DNA from: Antribacter soli | GTDB lineage: Bacteria > Actinomycetota > Actinomycetes > Actinomycetales > Cellulomonadaceae | DNA: 64,000 nucleotides | NCBI RefSeq assembly: GCF_021568775.1 | Contig: NZ_JAKGSG010000022.1 | Location: 62,001 to 126,000, forward strand | Direction of reading: 5' to 3' | Part shown: positions 35,702 to 46,054 of the stretch, piece by piece | How positions within the stretch are numbered: position 1 is the first letter of the stretch | How the letters are laid out: each line of letters begins with the position of its first letter | Program-made: the position numbers and the translations under genes | The notes under the pieces: generated by a model | Seen by the model: the letters and a program-made list of their open reading frames with translations, nothing else | Told to the model about the DNA's origin: nothing | Databases searched by the model: none

Positions 35702-35886
35702 GGCCAAAGCGCAGCGCAGGGTGGGGGCCGAGGAACGAGGCACGCGCCCGGAGCGAAGCGCCGGCCGCAGCCCACAATGGTGCAGCCTGAGGCCAAAGCG
35801 CAGCGCAGGGTGGGGGCCGAGGAACGAGGCACGCGCCCGGAGCGAAGCGCCGGCCGCAGCCCACAATGGTGCAGCCTGAGGCCAAA
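35699..35886 (+). repeat. 89-bp tandem repeat starting at the nfo stop codon
   Basis: Two identical 89-bp units (35699-35787, 35788-35876) plus 10 bp of a third (35877-35886). Each unit starts with TGAGG, and the first TGA is the nfo stop. It shares blocks with the 92-bp array at 44732-44947 (GCAGCGCAGGGTGGG, CGCCCGGAGCG). No coding role. Confidence 0.9.
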
Positions 35887-35922
35887 CCGCCGGAGGGCGT
35901 GCACGTGGGGCAGGATCGGGGC

Positions 35923-36777
35923 ATGACTCGAGTCGTCGTCACCGGATCGAGCGGCAAGCTGGGCCGCTTCGTCGTCGAGCACCTGGTCGAGAGCGGGTAC
36001 GAGGTCGTGGCCACGGACCGCGTCGCGCCGCCGCCCGGCAGCGGGGGGCGGTTCACCGTGGCCGACCTGACGGACCTCGGCCAGGTCGTCGAGCTGCTGA
36101 CCGGCGTCGACGAGGGCCGCCCCGCGGACGCGGTGGTGCACCTCTCCGCGATCCCCGCCCCCGGCCTGGCCACCAACGCCGCGACGTTCCGCAACAACGT
36201 GCCCGGCACGTACAACGTGCTGCGGGCCGCGCAGGTCGCGGGGATCCGGAACGTCGTCACCGCCTCGTCGGAGACGGTGCTCGGCCTGCCGTTCGACGTC
36301 CCGCCGCCGTACCTGCCGGTCGACGAGGAGTACGACCCGCTCCCGCAGAGCACCTACTCCCTCGGCAAGGTGCTCGAGGAGGAGATGGCGCGGCACTTCA
36401 CGCGCTGGGACCCGCAGCTCAAGATCGCCGCGCTGCGGTTCTCCAACGTCATGCGGCCGGAGGACTACGCGCAGTTCGCCTCGTGGCAGGACGACGCGTC
36501 CGCGCGCCGGTGGAACCTGTGGGGCTACATCGACGGTCGCGACGGCGCGCAGGCCGTGCGCCTCGCGCTGGAGGCCGGCTTCACGGGCTTCGAGGCGTTC
36601 GTCATCGCGAACGCGGACACGGTGATGACGCGGCCGTCGGCCGACCTCGCGGCCGAGATCTTCCCCGGCGTGCCGCTCAAGCGGCCGCTCGAAGGTCGCG
36701 AGACGCTCCTGTCGATCGAGAAGGCCCGCCGGGTGCTCGGATACGCGCCGCGGTTCGGGTGGCAGGACGAGCTCTGA
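35923..36777 (+). CDS. extended SDR / NAD-dependent epimerase-dehydratase
   Basis: Rossmann-fold oxidoreductase of 284 aa. The ATG at 35923 puts the nucleotide-binding motif TGSSGKLG at residues 7-14; an upstream in-frame ATG inside the tandem repeat (35866) is rejected. The active-site pattern is SSE (~119) with YSLGK (~146-150), the YxxxK of extended SDRs. The substrate is probably a nucleotide sugar, but sequence alone does not say which. A weak AGGAT site precedes the start. The repeat array between nfo and this gene probably separates transcription. Confidence 0.85.
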   Translation: MTRVVVTGSSGKLGRFVVEHLVESGYEVVATDRVAPPPGSGGRFTVADLTDLGQVVELLTGVDEGRPADAVVHLSAIPAPGLATNAATFRNNVPGTYNVLRAAQVAGIRNVVTASSETVLGLPFDVPPPYLPVDEEYDPLPQSTYSLGKVLEEEMARHFTRWDPQLKIAALRFSNVMRPEDYAQFASWQDDASARRWNLWGYIDGRDGAQAVRLALEAGFTGFEAFVIANADTVMTRPSADLAAEIFPGVPLKRPLEGRETLLSIEKARRVLGYAPRFGWQDEL

Positions 36778-36858
36778 CACCGGCCGGGCGGGTGAACGAC
36801 CCCTGAACTCTGTCCGGCTTGTCCGGCAGATCCGGTCTCGTCCTGCGAGGCTGACCCC

Positions 36859-37812
36859 GTGACCGGCTACGACACCTCGTTCCTCGGCCCCGACCTCGCC
36901 GTGCCCCTGCCGGGCGCCAAGCAGGACGTGCGCCCCCTCGACTACACGCACTTCACCGTCCTGCTCGACCGGGCGCGCCGCCTCGCCGCCGCCACGGCCT
37001 GCACGATTGACGGCGCGACCCTCGTCAACCTGCCCCGATCGGGCACGTGGCGCCTCGACCCGCGCGTGCCGGCGGACGAGCAGGCCGGGCCCGAGCTCTA
37101 CAAGAGCAACCCGCTGGACCGGGGTCACCTCGTCCGCCGCCTCGACCCCGTCTGGGGTGCGGCGGACGAGGCCCGCCGTGCCAACGCCGACACCTTCGTC
37201 TACACGAACGCCGCGCCGCAGGTCGGGCGCTTCAACCAGTCGAAGCAGCTCTGGAACGGCCTCGAGGACCACGTCCTGCAGTACGCCGCCACGCACGACC
37301 ACCGCCTCGTGGTCCACACCGGCCCCGTGTTCGGCGACGACGACCCGGTCTATCGCGGGGTCGCCATCCCCCGGCTCTTCTGGAAGGTCGTCGGCTGGGC
37401 CGGCGCGCCGCCCGACTCTCAGGCTGACGAAGCCGGCCCCTCGCCCTCGGCAGGCGGGGTCGCCACGGTCCTCGCGGCCACGGCGTTCGTGCTCGACCAG
37501 ACCCCGCAGCTCGACGAGGTCCAGCTCGAGCTCATCACCGCGCAGGCGCTCGCGGCCGACGAGATCCCGCCGCTCGGCCCGTTCCGCACCTACCAGGTGC
37601 CGGTCGCCGACGTCGCGGCGCTGACCGGCCTGGATCTGGGCCCCCTGGGGGAGGCGGACGTCCTCGCCGGACGCGAGCGGCCGGCGTCGGGCGCCGAACG
37701 GCCGAGCGAGATCATGATCCAGCGCGTGCCGCGGGCGCGCCGGTGGGCGCAGCTGCGATCGGCGGACCAGATCGTGCTCGGTGCCACACGGCCCACGGTG
37801 CGGACGCAATGA
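36859..37812 (+). CDS. DNA/RNA non-specific endonuclease (NUC1 family)
   Basis: 317 aa with the beta-beta-alpha-metal nuclease motif DRGHLVRR (~90-97; catalytic His in RGH) and the metal-binding Asn in FNQSKQLWNGLED (~125-137). TGPVFGDDDPVYRG (~154-167) is also typical of the NUC1 fold. No signal peptide is evident, unlike many secreted relatives, so it is either intracellular or exported by another route. The GTG at 36859 is the best start. The C-terminal tail includes RERPASGAERP, encoded by a core copy of the dispersed element (37681-37698). No immunity or toxin-delivery module was recognised nearby. Confidence 0.85.
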   Translation: MTGYDTSFLGPDLAVPLPGAKQDVRPLDYTHFTVLLDRARRLAAATACTIDGATLVNLPRSGTWRLDPRVPADEQAGPELYKSNPLDRGHLVRRLDPVWGAADEARRANADTFVYTNAAPQVGRFNQSKQLWNGLEDHVLQYAATHDHRLVVHTGPVFGDDDPVYRGVAIPRLFWKVVGWAGAPPDSQADEAGPSPSAGGVATVLAATAFVLDQTPQLDEVQLELITAQALAADEIPPLGPFRTYQVPVADVAALTGLDLGPLGEADVLAGRERPASGAERPSEIMIQRVPRARRWAQLRSADQIVLGATRPTVRTQ

Positions 37813-37834
37813 ACAACCCAACCCAAGTTCGGCA

Positions 37835-37840
37835 TAGTCT
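37835..37840 (+). promoter_or_regulatory. -10 box TAGTCT upstream of ppc
   Basis: TAGTCT ends 8 nt before the GTG at 37849. Spacing is slightly longer than in the other leaderless candidates. Confidence 0.45.
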
Positions 37841-37848
37841 CTAGTCCC

Positions 37849-40533
<2,685 letters not shown>

Positions 40534-40585
40534 CCGGGTCTCGATGCTTGCGAGCGGCTCTGTTCGGCCGGAGGAGATGATTCAC

Positions 40586-41341
40586 GTGGAACCAGTGCTG
40601 GTCGGTACGTCGCACGGCACCGACGACCCCGCCGGGCAGGCCGCCGTGCGTGCCCTGCTCGACGGCGTGCGTGCGGCGCGTCCAGGGCTCGACGTCCGCG
40701 AGGCGTTCGTCGACGTCCAGCAGCCCGAGCTCGGGAAGGTGCTCGCAGGCGCCGTCGCGGACGCCGGGTCCGCCGTCGTCGTCCCGCTCCTCCTGTCCAC
40801 CGGGTATCACGTGCAGGTGGACATCGCCGAAGCCGTCGCGGCGGTGAACGCGTCGGGCAGCCTGGCCGTCGCGGCCGAGCCGATGGGACCCGACCCTCGC
40901 CTCGTCGACCTGCTCGCCGAGCGCCTCGCGGCTGTCGGGCCGCGCCCTGAGGACGAGCTCGTGCTCGCGGCGGCGGGCTCGTCCGTCGCAGCGGCGGCCG
41001 TCGCGGTGGAGGAGGTCACGCGCGGCCTCGCCGAGCGGCTCGGCCGCCCGGTCGCGGCGTCGTACGGCGCCGGAGCGCGCCCCCGGGTGCCCGACGCCGT
41101 CGCCGCCGCCCGCGCGTCCCTCGCCGAGCGCGCGGGTCCCGCGGGGTCTGGGGCGGGCGGGGCCGGGCGGGTGGTGGTCGCGTCGTACCTGCTCGCGCCC
41201 GGGTACTTCCAGGACCGCGTGCTCGAGGCCGGCGCCGACGTGGTGAGCGAGCCGCTCGCGCTGCCCGGTGCGGCGGACCCGCGACTGGTCGCGCTGGTGC
41301 TGGACCGCTACGACGAGGCGGCGGCCCGCCTGCCGCGGTAG
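40586..41341 (+). CDS. CbiX-like sirohydrochlorin chelatase family protein
   Basis: 251 aa with two related halves, each resembling CbiX/SirB. Metal-ligand-type motifs are LVGTSHGTDDP (~5-15; His) and LLLSTGYHVQVDI (~65-77; His) in the first half; in the second, LLAPGYFQ replaces the His-containing segment, so only one half looks competent. Start: GGAGGAG (40570-40576) is directly adjacent to an ATG at 40577 and better spaced for the GTG at 40586, which I choose. Chelatases of this type insert Co or Fe into sirohydrochlorin; the substrate here is inferred. It converges on the VOC gene with 3 bp between stops. Confidence 0.82.
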   Translation: MEPVLVGTSHGTDDPAGQAAVRALLDGVRAARPGLDVREAFVDVQQPELGKVLAGAVADAGSAVVVPLLLSTGYHVQVDIAEAVAAVNASGSLAVAAEPMGPDPRLVDLLAERLAAVGPRPEDELVLAAAGSSVAAAAVAVEEVTRGLAERLGRPVAASYGAGARPRVPDAVAAARASLAERAGPAGSGAGGAGRVVVASYLLAPGYFQDRVLEAGADVVSEPLALPGAADPRLVALVLDRYDEAAARLPR

Positions 41342-41344
41342 AAG

Positions 41345-42109
41345 TCAGATCGAGATGATCTTGAACTGCGTCCCGTGCGGGTCCGCGATCGTCGCCATCC
41401 TGCCGTAGGGCGTGTCGATCGGCGGCTCCAGGACGGTCCCGCCGAGCTGCGTCGCGAGCTTCGCCGTGGCGTCCGGGTCGTCCGAGCCGAGGTAGACCGT
41501 CCAGAAGGACGGGACGCCGTCGGGCAGGTCGTGGGTCGCGTCGAAGATGCCGGCGAGGGCGTCGTCCCCCGCGCCGAAGGTCGCGTACCGGAAGTCCTCG
41601 GTGTCGCTCATCGTATGGACGTCCCACCCGGCGACGGCGGCGTAGAAGTCGACGGCTGCCTCGTAGTCACGTGTGTGCAGCTCGTGCCAGGCGGCGGTGC
41701 CGTGCTCGCCGTACAGCCCGTACCCGGTGTGCGCCATCGGCTCCCAGAACCCGACGGCGGCCCCCGACGGGTCGATCACGGTCACGAACCTGCCCTGGCC
41801 GGGCACCTCGTCCGGACCGTACGCGACGGTGCCGCCATGCTCCGCCGCCGCGACGGCCGTCGCTGCTACGTCGAACGACTTGAGGTACGTCCCCCAGACG
41901 GCCGGCTGACCGGGGAGGGCCAGCGGCCCGACCCCGGCGATCGCCTGACCGCTCTTCGAGAACTGGCCGTAGTCGCCGAACTCCGGCCCGAAGCTCGTGT
42001 ACGTCCAGCCGAACAGGCCGGTGTAGAACGCGACGGTCGCCTCGAGGTCGGGCGTCCCGAGGTCGATCCAGATCGGGGCGCCGTCGGGCAGGGCGGGCGT
42101 TGCGGGCAT
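41345..42109 (-). CDS. two-domain VOC (glyoxalase/bleomycin resistance-like) protein
   Basis: 254 aa; start at 42109 with AGGAGG 6 nt upstream. Two VOC modules: residues ~12-125 (PIWIDLGTPDLEATVAFYTG ... VIDPSGAAVGFW) and ~138-254 (ELHTRDYEAAVDFYAAVAGW ... IADPHGTQFKII). Such proteins can be metal-dependent lyases, dioxygenases or antibiotic-binding proteins; in actinobacteria this two-domain type is usually of unknown function. Some metal-ligand positions are present only in part (His in WHELHTRD). No operon partner. Confidence 0.85.
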   Translation of the reverse strand: MPATPALPDGAPIWIDLGTPDLEATVAFYTGLFGWTYTSFGPEFGDYGQFSKSGQAIAGVGPLALPGQPAVWGTYLKSFDVAATAVAAAEHGGTVAYGPDEVPGQGRFVTVIDPSGAAVGFWEPMAHTGYGLYGEHGTAAWHELHTRDYEAAVDFYAAVAGWDVHTMSDTEDFRYATFGAGDDALAGIFDATHDLPDGVPSFWTVYLGSDDPDATAKLATQLGGTVLEPPIDTPYGRMATIADPHGTQFKIISI

Positions 42110-42193
42110 TCTGTCCTCCTGTGGCGGGTGGTTCCTCACGCTCGCACGGATCGACGGCCGCGTCGCGCGGAGCGTGGCGCCGTTCGCCGGAGC

Positions 42194-43225
42194 TCAGCGG
42201 GGCGCGGCCAGGGCCGCAAGGACGCGGTCCACGCTCGACCGCAGGCCCCATCGCTCGGCGAGGGCGTCCAGCCCCATGGGGTCGTGCGGGGCGCTCGGGA
42301 CGGCGTCGGCGAACTCCCCGACGGGCGCGTCGCGTGCCACCTGCACCACCAGCGGCGCGACCTTCAGGTAGTCGTCCGCCTCCGTCAGGCGCTTGCGGAG
42401 CGTCGCGGTGAGGCCGGGGTCGCCCGCGTCACGCGCGGCCAGGATCCCCGCGAGGTCGCCGTACCGCTCCAGAAGCTTCGCGGCAGTCTTCTCGCCGATG
42501 CCCGGGACGCCGGGCAGGCCGTCGCTCGGGTCGCCGCGGAGCAGCGCGAGGTCGGCGTACGCCGCGCCCGACCGCACCCCGTACTTCGTGGCGAGCAGCG
42601 CCTGGTCCACGACGTCCGGGTCGCGCACCCCGCGCGCCGGGTACAGCACGCGGACGCCTGCGGCGTCGTCCACGAGCTGGAACAGGTCCCGGTCGCCGGT
42701 CACGATGTCGACGCGGTGCGCACCGTGCCCGACGCCGGACGGGTCGCCCGCCTGCACCGGCTCGCCCGGGTGCGTCCCGCCGAGGATGGTGGTGCCGACC
42801 GGTCCGGCCTCCGCCGTCGGTCCGACCTCGCGGGTGGTGAGGGTGCCGATGACGTCGTCCGCCTCGTAGCCGGGGGCGCCGATGCGGGTGATGCCCAGCG
42901 CGGCGAGGACGTCGACGATGACCGGGATCTGCGCGGTGAGGACGTCCGGGACCACCTCGACGTCCGGGCTGGTGCCGTCGCCCGGGACGGCCACGCGATG
43001 CGCCTTGTAGGAGGGGATCGCGGCGACGCGGAACGCGGGGCGCCAGTCGTCGTCCCAGCACGCGACCATGCGGTCGGGACGGTGCTGCGTGAGGAGCCAC
43101 GCGATCGTGTCGAGCAGGCCGCGGACCGCGTTGACCGGCTGCCCGTCGGGGGAGCGGAGGGTGTCGGGCACGCCGAAGTAGGCGCGGAAGTAGAGGCTGG
43201 CGGAGTCCAGGAGCATCAGGCTCAT
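42194..43225 (-). CDS. 5'-3' exonuclease (PolA N-terminal/FEN-like)
   Basis: Structure-specific 5' nuclease of 343 aa, related to the exonuclease domain of DNA polymerase I. PIN-like acidic residues are seen in LLDSASLYFRAYF (~4-16), CWDDDWRP (~55), GYEADDVIGTL (~118-128) and DIVTGDRDLFQL (~167). The helix-3-turn-helix DNA clamp is LPGVPGIGEKTAAKLLERYG (~236-255). Between the two acidic motifs lies a ~40-residue Gly/Pro-rich insertion (~130-165) containing a core copy of the dispersed element. A 24-bp tandem repeat sits just upstream of the start. Confidence 0.9.
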   Translation of the reverse strand: MSLMLLDSASLYFRAYFGVPDTLRSPDGQPVNAVRGLLDTIAWLLTQHRPDRMVACWDDDWRPAFRVAAIPSYKAHRVAVPGDGTSPDVEVVPDVLTAQIPVIVDVLAALGITRIGAPGYEADDVIGTLTTREVGPTAEAGPVGTTILGGTHPGEPVQAGDPSGVGHGAHRVDIVTGDRDLFQLVDDAAGVRVLYPARGVRDPDVVDQALLATKYGVRSGAAYADLALLRGDPSDGLPGVPGIGEKTAAKLLERYGDLAGILAARDAGDPGLTATLRKRLTEADDYLKVAPLVVQVARDAPVGEFADAVPSAPHDPMGLDALAERWGLRSSVDRVLAALAAPR

Positions 43226-43260
43226 GCGCGCCAGCCTGCCACTGTCGGGCGCCCCTCGCC

Positions 43261-43340
43261 GCCGCCCGCGCCGGGTGGCCGGCCGCCGCCCGCGCCGGGT
43301 GGCCGGCCGCCGCCCGCGCCGGGTGGCCGGCCGCCGCCCG
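43261..43340. repeat. 24-bp tandem repeat between the exonuclease and crcB
   Basis: Three exact 24-bp units (43261-43284, 43285-43308, 43309-43332) plus 8 bp of a fourth (43333-43340). The array ends exactly at the crcB stop codon (43341-43343), so in crcB orientation it begins immediately after TGA. It reaches to 36 bp upstream of the exonuclease start. Confidence 0.9.
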
Positions 43341-43727
43341 TCACAGCACGGCGGTGGTCAGCGCCAGACTCGCAGCGACCGCGCCGACAGTCACCACCAG
43401 GGTGCCGAGCGCGTTGGCGATGGCGAGCCGCACCCGCCCCGACTGTGCCAGTCGGACGGTTTCCACAGTGGCTGTGGAGAACGTGGTGAACCCGCCGCAG
43501 AGCCCTGTGGCGAGCGCGAGCCGCCAGGGGTCGAGCGCCTGCGCCCCTGCCCCGGCGGCCAGGATCACGCCTGCGACCACGCCGATCACCAGGGAGCCCA
43601 GCACGTTCACCGTGAACGTGCCCCACGGGAAGCCGCCGGTCGTGCGGGCTCGGATCTCGCCGTCGAGCACGAAGCGGGCGGCGGCGCCGACGCCTCCGCC
43701 GAGGGCGACGAGGAGGAGCGCGATCAC
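43341..43727 (-). CDS. crcB: fluoride channel CrcB/Fluc subunit (second gene)
   Basis: Fluoride-export channel subunit, 128 aa, four transmembrane helices. Motifs: GGGVGAAARFVLDGEI (~9-24; conserved Arg), WGTFTVNVLGSLVIG (~35-49; conserved Asn) and GLCGGFTTFSTATVE (~77-91; Na+-binding and Phe-box segment). The GTG at 43727 overlaps the stop of the upstream paralogue (GTGA). Paired genes of this kind form heterodimeric Fluc channels in many Gram-positives. I see no fluoride riboswitch. Confidence 0.93.
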   Translation of the reverse strand: MIALLLVALGGGVGAAARFVLDGEIRARTTGGFPWGTFTVNVLGSLVIGVVAGVILAAGAGAQALDPWRLALATGLCGGFTTFSTATVETVRLAQSGRVRLAIANALGTLVVTVGAVAASLALTTAVL

Positions 43728-44182
43728 GGGCGCCTCGCCCGCGAACGTGCGGCGTTCGAGCGCCGGGCAGCGGGGCGGCGGGCGCCGAGCGCGATCCCCG
43801 TCACGCACGCGGCCGTCCCGACGACCAGCGTCACCGCGACGTAGCCGAGCGCCGCACCCGTCGCGCCTCCGGCGAGCAGCCGCTCCGTCTCGAGGGCGAG
43901 AGACGAGTACGTGGTGAACCCGCCGAGCACCCCGGTGCCGATCCCGAGTCGCAGCCGCCGGAGGCGGGACGTCTCGGGCCCGCGCCGTCCGAGCGCCTCG
44001 AGCAGCCAGCCGAGGACGAACGCGCCGACCACGTTCACGGCGAGCGTGGCGAGCGGCCACCCGCCGGTCCGCGCCGCGTCGGGCAGAGCAAGAGCGACGC
44101 CGTAGCGGGCGGCGGAACCGACCGCGCCGCCGAGAGCGACGAGGCCGGTCAGCGCCGGGTACCGGTGCGGCGGTCGCGTCAC
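43724..44182 (-). CDS. crcB: fluoride channel CrcB/Fluc subunit (first gene)
   Basis: 152 aa with four transmembrane helices. Motifs: GGAVGSAARYGVALAL (~18-33), WPLATLAVNVVGAFVLGW (~42-59) and GTGVLGGFTTYSSLALETE (~82-100). The Arg-rich C-terminal tail (~128-152) is longer than usual. The GTG at 44182 follows GGGAGG by 6 nt. It is translationally coupled to the downstream crcB, and the two are predicted to assemble as antiparallel partners that expel cytoplasmic F-. Confidence 0.92.
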   Translation of the reverse strand: MTRPPHRYPALTGLVALGGAVGSAARYGVALALPDAARTGGWPLATLAVNVVGAFVLGWLLEALGRRGPETSRLRRLRLGIGTGVLGGFTTYSSLALETERLLAGGATGAALGYVAVTLVVGTAACVTGIALGARRPAARRSNAARSRARRP

Positions 44183-44249
44183 ACGTACCTCCCGGTCTGT
44201 GCGTGGAGTCTGTGTGGTCGAGGCTCCGGAGGCGACAAGTATCCCCGAC

Positions 44250-44705
44250 TCAGTGATCGAGAGCGGGTGGGAGGACGACGACGGGGCGACGCTGGTCGTG
44301 GGACAGGCGCCCCGCGACCGTACCGCCGACCAGGTGTGACGCCCAGCCGCGCAGACCGGTGCGCCGCGCGCCCACCACGATCATGGCGGCCCCTACCTCG
44401 TCCGCCACGCGGGCCAGCTCGCGCGCCGGGTCGCCCACCGCGCGGACCGCGCTCCACGGCAGCCCCACGTCGCGCATCGACCGTTCGAGGCCGAGCAGCG
44501 GGTCGGCGCCGTACGCGTCGTCGGACACGACGATGTCCGGGTCCACCGACACGGCGAAGCCACCCGACGCCACCGACGTCTCGTCGACCCATACGCACAC
44601 CAGCTCGACGAGGCTCCCGCCCAGCGCCTGGACCAGCCCGGCGGCACGGCGCGGCAGGTCGGGGCAGCTGTGGTCAACACCGACCACGACCGATCGCACG
44701 CTCAC
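44250..44705 (-). CDS. universal stress protein (UspA family)
   Basis: 151 aa single-domain UspA protein. The N-terminal VRSVVVGVDHSCPDL (~3-17) has the Asp-containing strand, and the C-terminal VVVGARRTGLRGWASHLVGG plus TVAGRLSHDQRRPVVVLP matches the nucleotide-binding loop and last strand, suggesting ATP binding. The GTG at 44705 is chosen because TACGCT ends 6 nt upstream; longer upstream frames would read into the repeat array. Role: stress survival, partner unknown. It lies downstream of the sigma-factor gene, separated from it by the 92-bp array. Confidence 0.85.
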   Translation of the reverse strand: MSVRSVVVGVDHSCPDLPRRAAGLVQALGGSLVELVCVWVDETSVASGGFAVSVDPDIVVSDDAYGADPLLGLERSMRDVGLPWSAVRAVGDPARELARVADEVGAAMIVVGARRTGLRGWASHLVGGTVAGRLSHDQRRPVVVLPPALDH

Positions 44706-44711
44706 GCGACG

Positions 44712-44717
44712 AGCGTA
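44712..44717 (-). promoter_or_regulatory. -10 box TACGCT, leaderless start of the universal stress gene
   Basis: On the minus strand, TACGCT ends 6 nt before the GTG at 44705. Confidence 0.55.
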
Positions 44718-44731
44718 CGGCCCGGAGGTCA

Positions 44732-44947
44732 GCGGGCCCACCCTTCGCTGCACCTCCGGCTCAGTCCGGGTACTTGTTCGCCTGAGCCTGCGGTTCCGCT
44801 CCGGGCGGGTCCCTTGCTTCGCTGCGGGCCCACCCTTCGCTGCACCTCCGGCTCAGTCCGGGTACTTGTTCGCCTGAGCCTGCGGTTCCGCTCCGGGCGG
44901 GTCCCTTGCTTCGCTGCAGGCCCACCCTTCGCTGCACCTCCGGCTCA
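44732..44947 (-). repeat. 92-bp tandem repeat starting at the sigma-factor stop codon
   Basis: Read on the minus strand: two 92-bp units (44947-44856, 44855-44764; one visible base difference) and 32 bp of a third (44763-44732). Each unit begins TGAGCC, and the first TGA is the stop of the sigma-factor gene. It is related in block order to the 89-bp array at 35699. Confidence 0.9.
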
Positions 44948-45976
44948 GTCGAGCCGTTCCGGCAGCCCGAAGCGGCCGAACCAGGTCGCCGTGTCCAGAA
45001 ACGTCGTGATGCCGGTGACCTGCTCCCCGTCGTCGTCCAGCACGACCAGGCCCCACGGCACGTGGCCCCCGGCGGGGTCGGGCCGGTACTGCCCGAACGC
45101 GAGCGATCCGTTCGCCTGCACCGGCACGCAGCGCGATCCCTCGCACCCGGCGCCCGGCCCGGTCATCCACGCCCGGATCCGCTCGGGACCCTGAACCCAC
45201 ATGGTGTACGGCGGCATGTTGAGCACTGCGTCGTCGTGCAGGAGCCGGACCAGCGCGTCCATGTCGTACCGCTCGAAGGCGTCCACGTACTGCTCGAGCA
45301 GGAGGTTGTCCTCGCTGCCCGACGCCGGGCCCTCGCCGCGGGCGCGCGCCTCACCCCGATCCGGCGCCCGCTCGGCGAGCGTGGCACGGGCTCGCTGCAG
45401 GGCGCTGTTCACCGATGCGACCGTCGTGTCGAGCAACGTCGCGACCTCCGCCGCGGGCCACCGCAGGACCTCGCGCAGGATGAGCACCGCCCGCTGCCGG
45501 GCCGGCAGGTGCTGCAGGGCGGCCACGAACGCGAGCCGGACGGACTCGCGCGCCACCGCTGTGTCGGCCGGGTCGCCCGGGCCCGGCAGCACCTGGTTGT
45601 CCGGTACGGGTTCCACCCACGCCTCCTCGGGCAGGCTGTCCCCGAAGTTCTCCTCCACCGGCGCCGACGACGGCCCGAGCCCCATCGGCCGCTCCCGCCG
45701 GGCGCGGCTCGACCCCAGCTGGTCGAAGCACACGTTCGTCGCGATGCGGTAGAGCCAGGTGCGCAGGGACGACCGGCCCTCGAACCGGTCGTACGACCGC
45801 CACGCCCTGAGCATCGTCTCCTGCACCGCGTCATCCGCGTCGAAGGCGCCGCCGAGCAGCCGGTAACAGAAGCCGGTGAGCTCGCGCCGATGGGCCTCGA
45901 GAGCGGACGTCAGCTCGTCACCCGCAGCGGGGGCGACGGGGCGCGCATCGGCACTCGCGTTGGCTAGCTGTGTCAT
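44945..45976 (-). CDS. ECF-type sigma factor with C-terminal SnoaL-like domain
   Basis: 343 aa. Region sigma2 (~25-95: LTGFCYRLLGGAFDADDAVQ, ETMLRAWRSYDRFEG, LYRIATNVCFD) and region sigma4 (~150-205: ALQHLPARQRAVLILREVLR, VATLLDTTVASVNSALQRAR) are clear. After a linker carrying a core copy of the dispersed element (GPASGSED), residues ~225-340 form a SnoaL/NTF2-like domain, as in TIGR02960-type sigma factors. In these the fused domain replaces a separate anti-sigma factor. A TACGGT box precedes the ATG at 45976 by 7 nt. Confidence 0.92.
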   Translation of the reverse strand: MTQLANASADARPVAPAAGDELTSALEAHRRELTGFCYRLLGGAFDADDAVQETMLRAWRSYDRFEGRSSLRTWLYRIATNVCFDQLGSSRARRERPMGLGPSSAPVEENFGDSLPEEAWVEPVPDNQVLPGPGDPADTAVARESVRLAFVAALQHLPARQRAVLILREVLRWPAAEVATLLDTTVASVNSALQRARATLAERAPDRGEARARGEGPASGSEDNLLLEQYVDAFERYDMDALVRLLHDDAVLNMPPYTMWVQGPERIRAWMTGPGAGCEGSRCVPVQANGSLAFGQYRPDPAGGHVPWGLVVLDDDGEQVTGITTFLDTATWFGRFGLPERLD

Positions 45977-45983
45977 GCCTCAC

Positions 45984-45989
45984 ACCGTA
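45984..45989 (-). promoter_or_regulatory. -10 box TACGGT upstream of the sigma-factor gene
   Basis: On the minus strand TACGGT ends 7 nt before the ATG at 45976, compatible with a leaderless transcript. Confidence 0.5.
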
Positions 45990-46023
45990 CGCGCCGCCAC
46001 CGACACGGTCGCGGGAGGGGCCG

Positions 46024-46041
46024 AGGCCGGATGACCGGCCT
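46024..46041 (-). terminator. hairpin after the PP2C phosphatase gene
   Basis: Perfect 7-bp stem AGGCCGG / CCGGCCT with a 4-nt loop, 13 nt past the phosphatase stop and upstream of the sigma-factor promoter. Confidence 0.55.
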
Positions 46042-46054
46042 GGTGACAGGCCCC

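Noticed and set aside
35866-35922. In-frame ATG inside the tandem repeat as start of the SDR gene
   Set aside because: It would add 19 residues of repeat-derived sequence before the nucleotide-binding motif and lacks a ribosome-binding site.
36859-37812. DNA/RNA endonuclease as part of a toxin-immunity or anti-phage module
   Set aside because: No immunity gene, secretion-system adaptor, repeat domain or defence partner is adjacent; the neighbours are ordinary metabolic genes.
43261-43340. 24-bp repeat as part of the crcB coding sequence
   Set aside because: The crcB frame stops at 43341-43343, right before the array, and the fluoride-channel fold is already complete.
44183-44249. Possible fluoride riboswitch upstream of the crcB pair
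   Set aside because: The gap is only 67 nt and I could not find the conserved pseudoknot segments; a ribosome-binding site is present instead.
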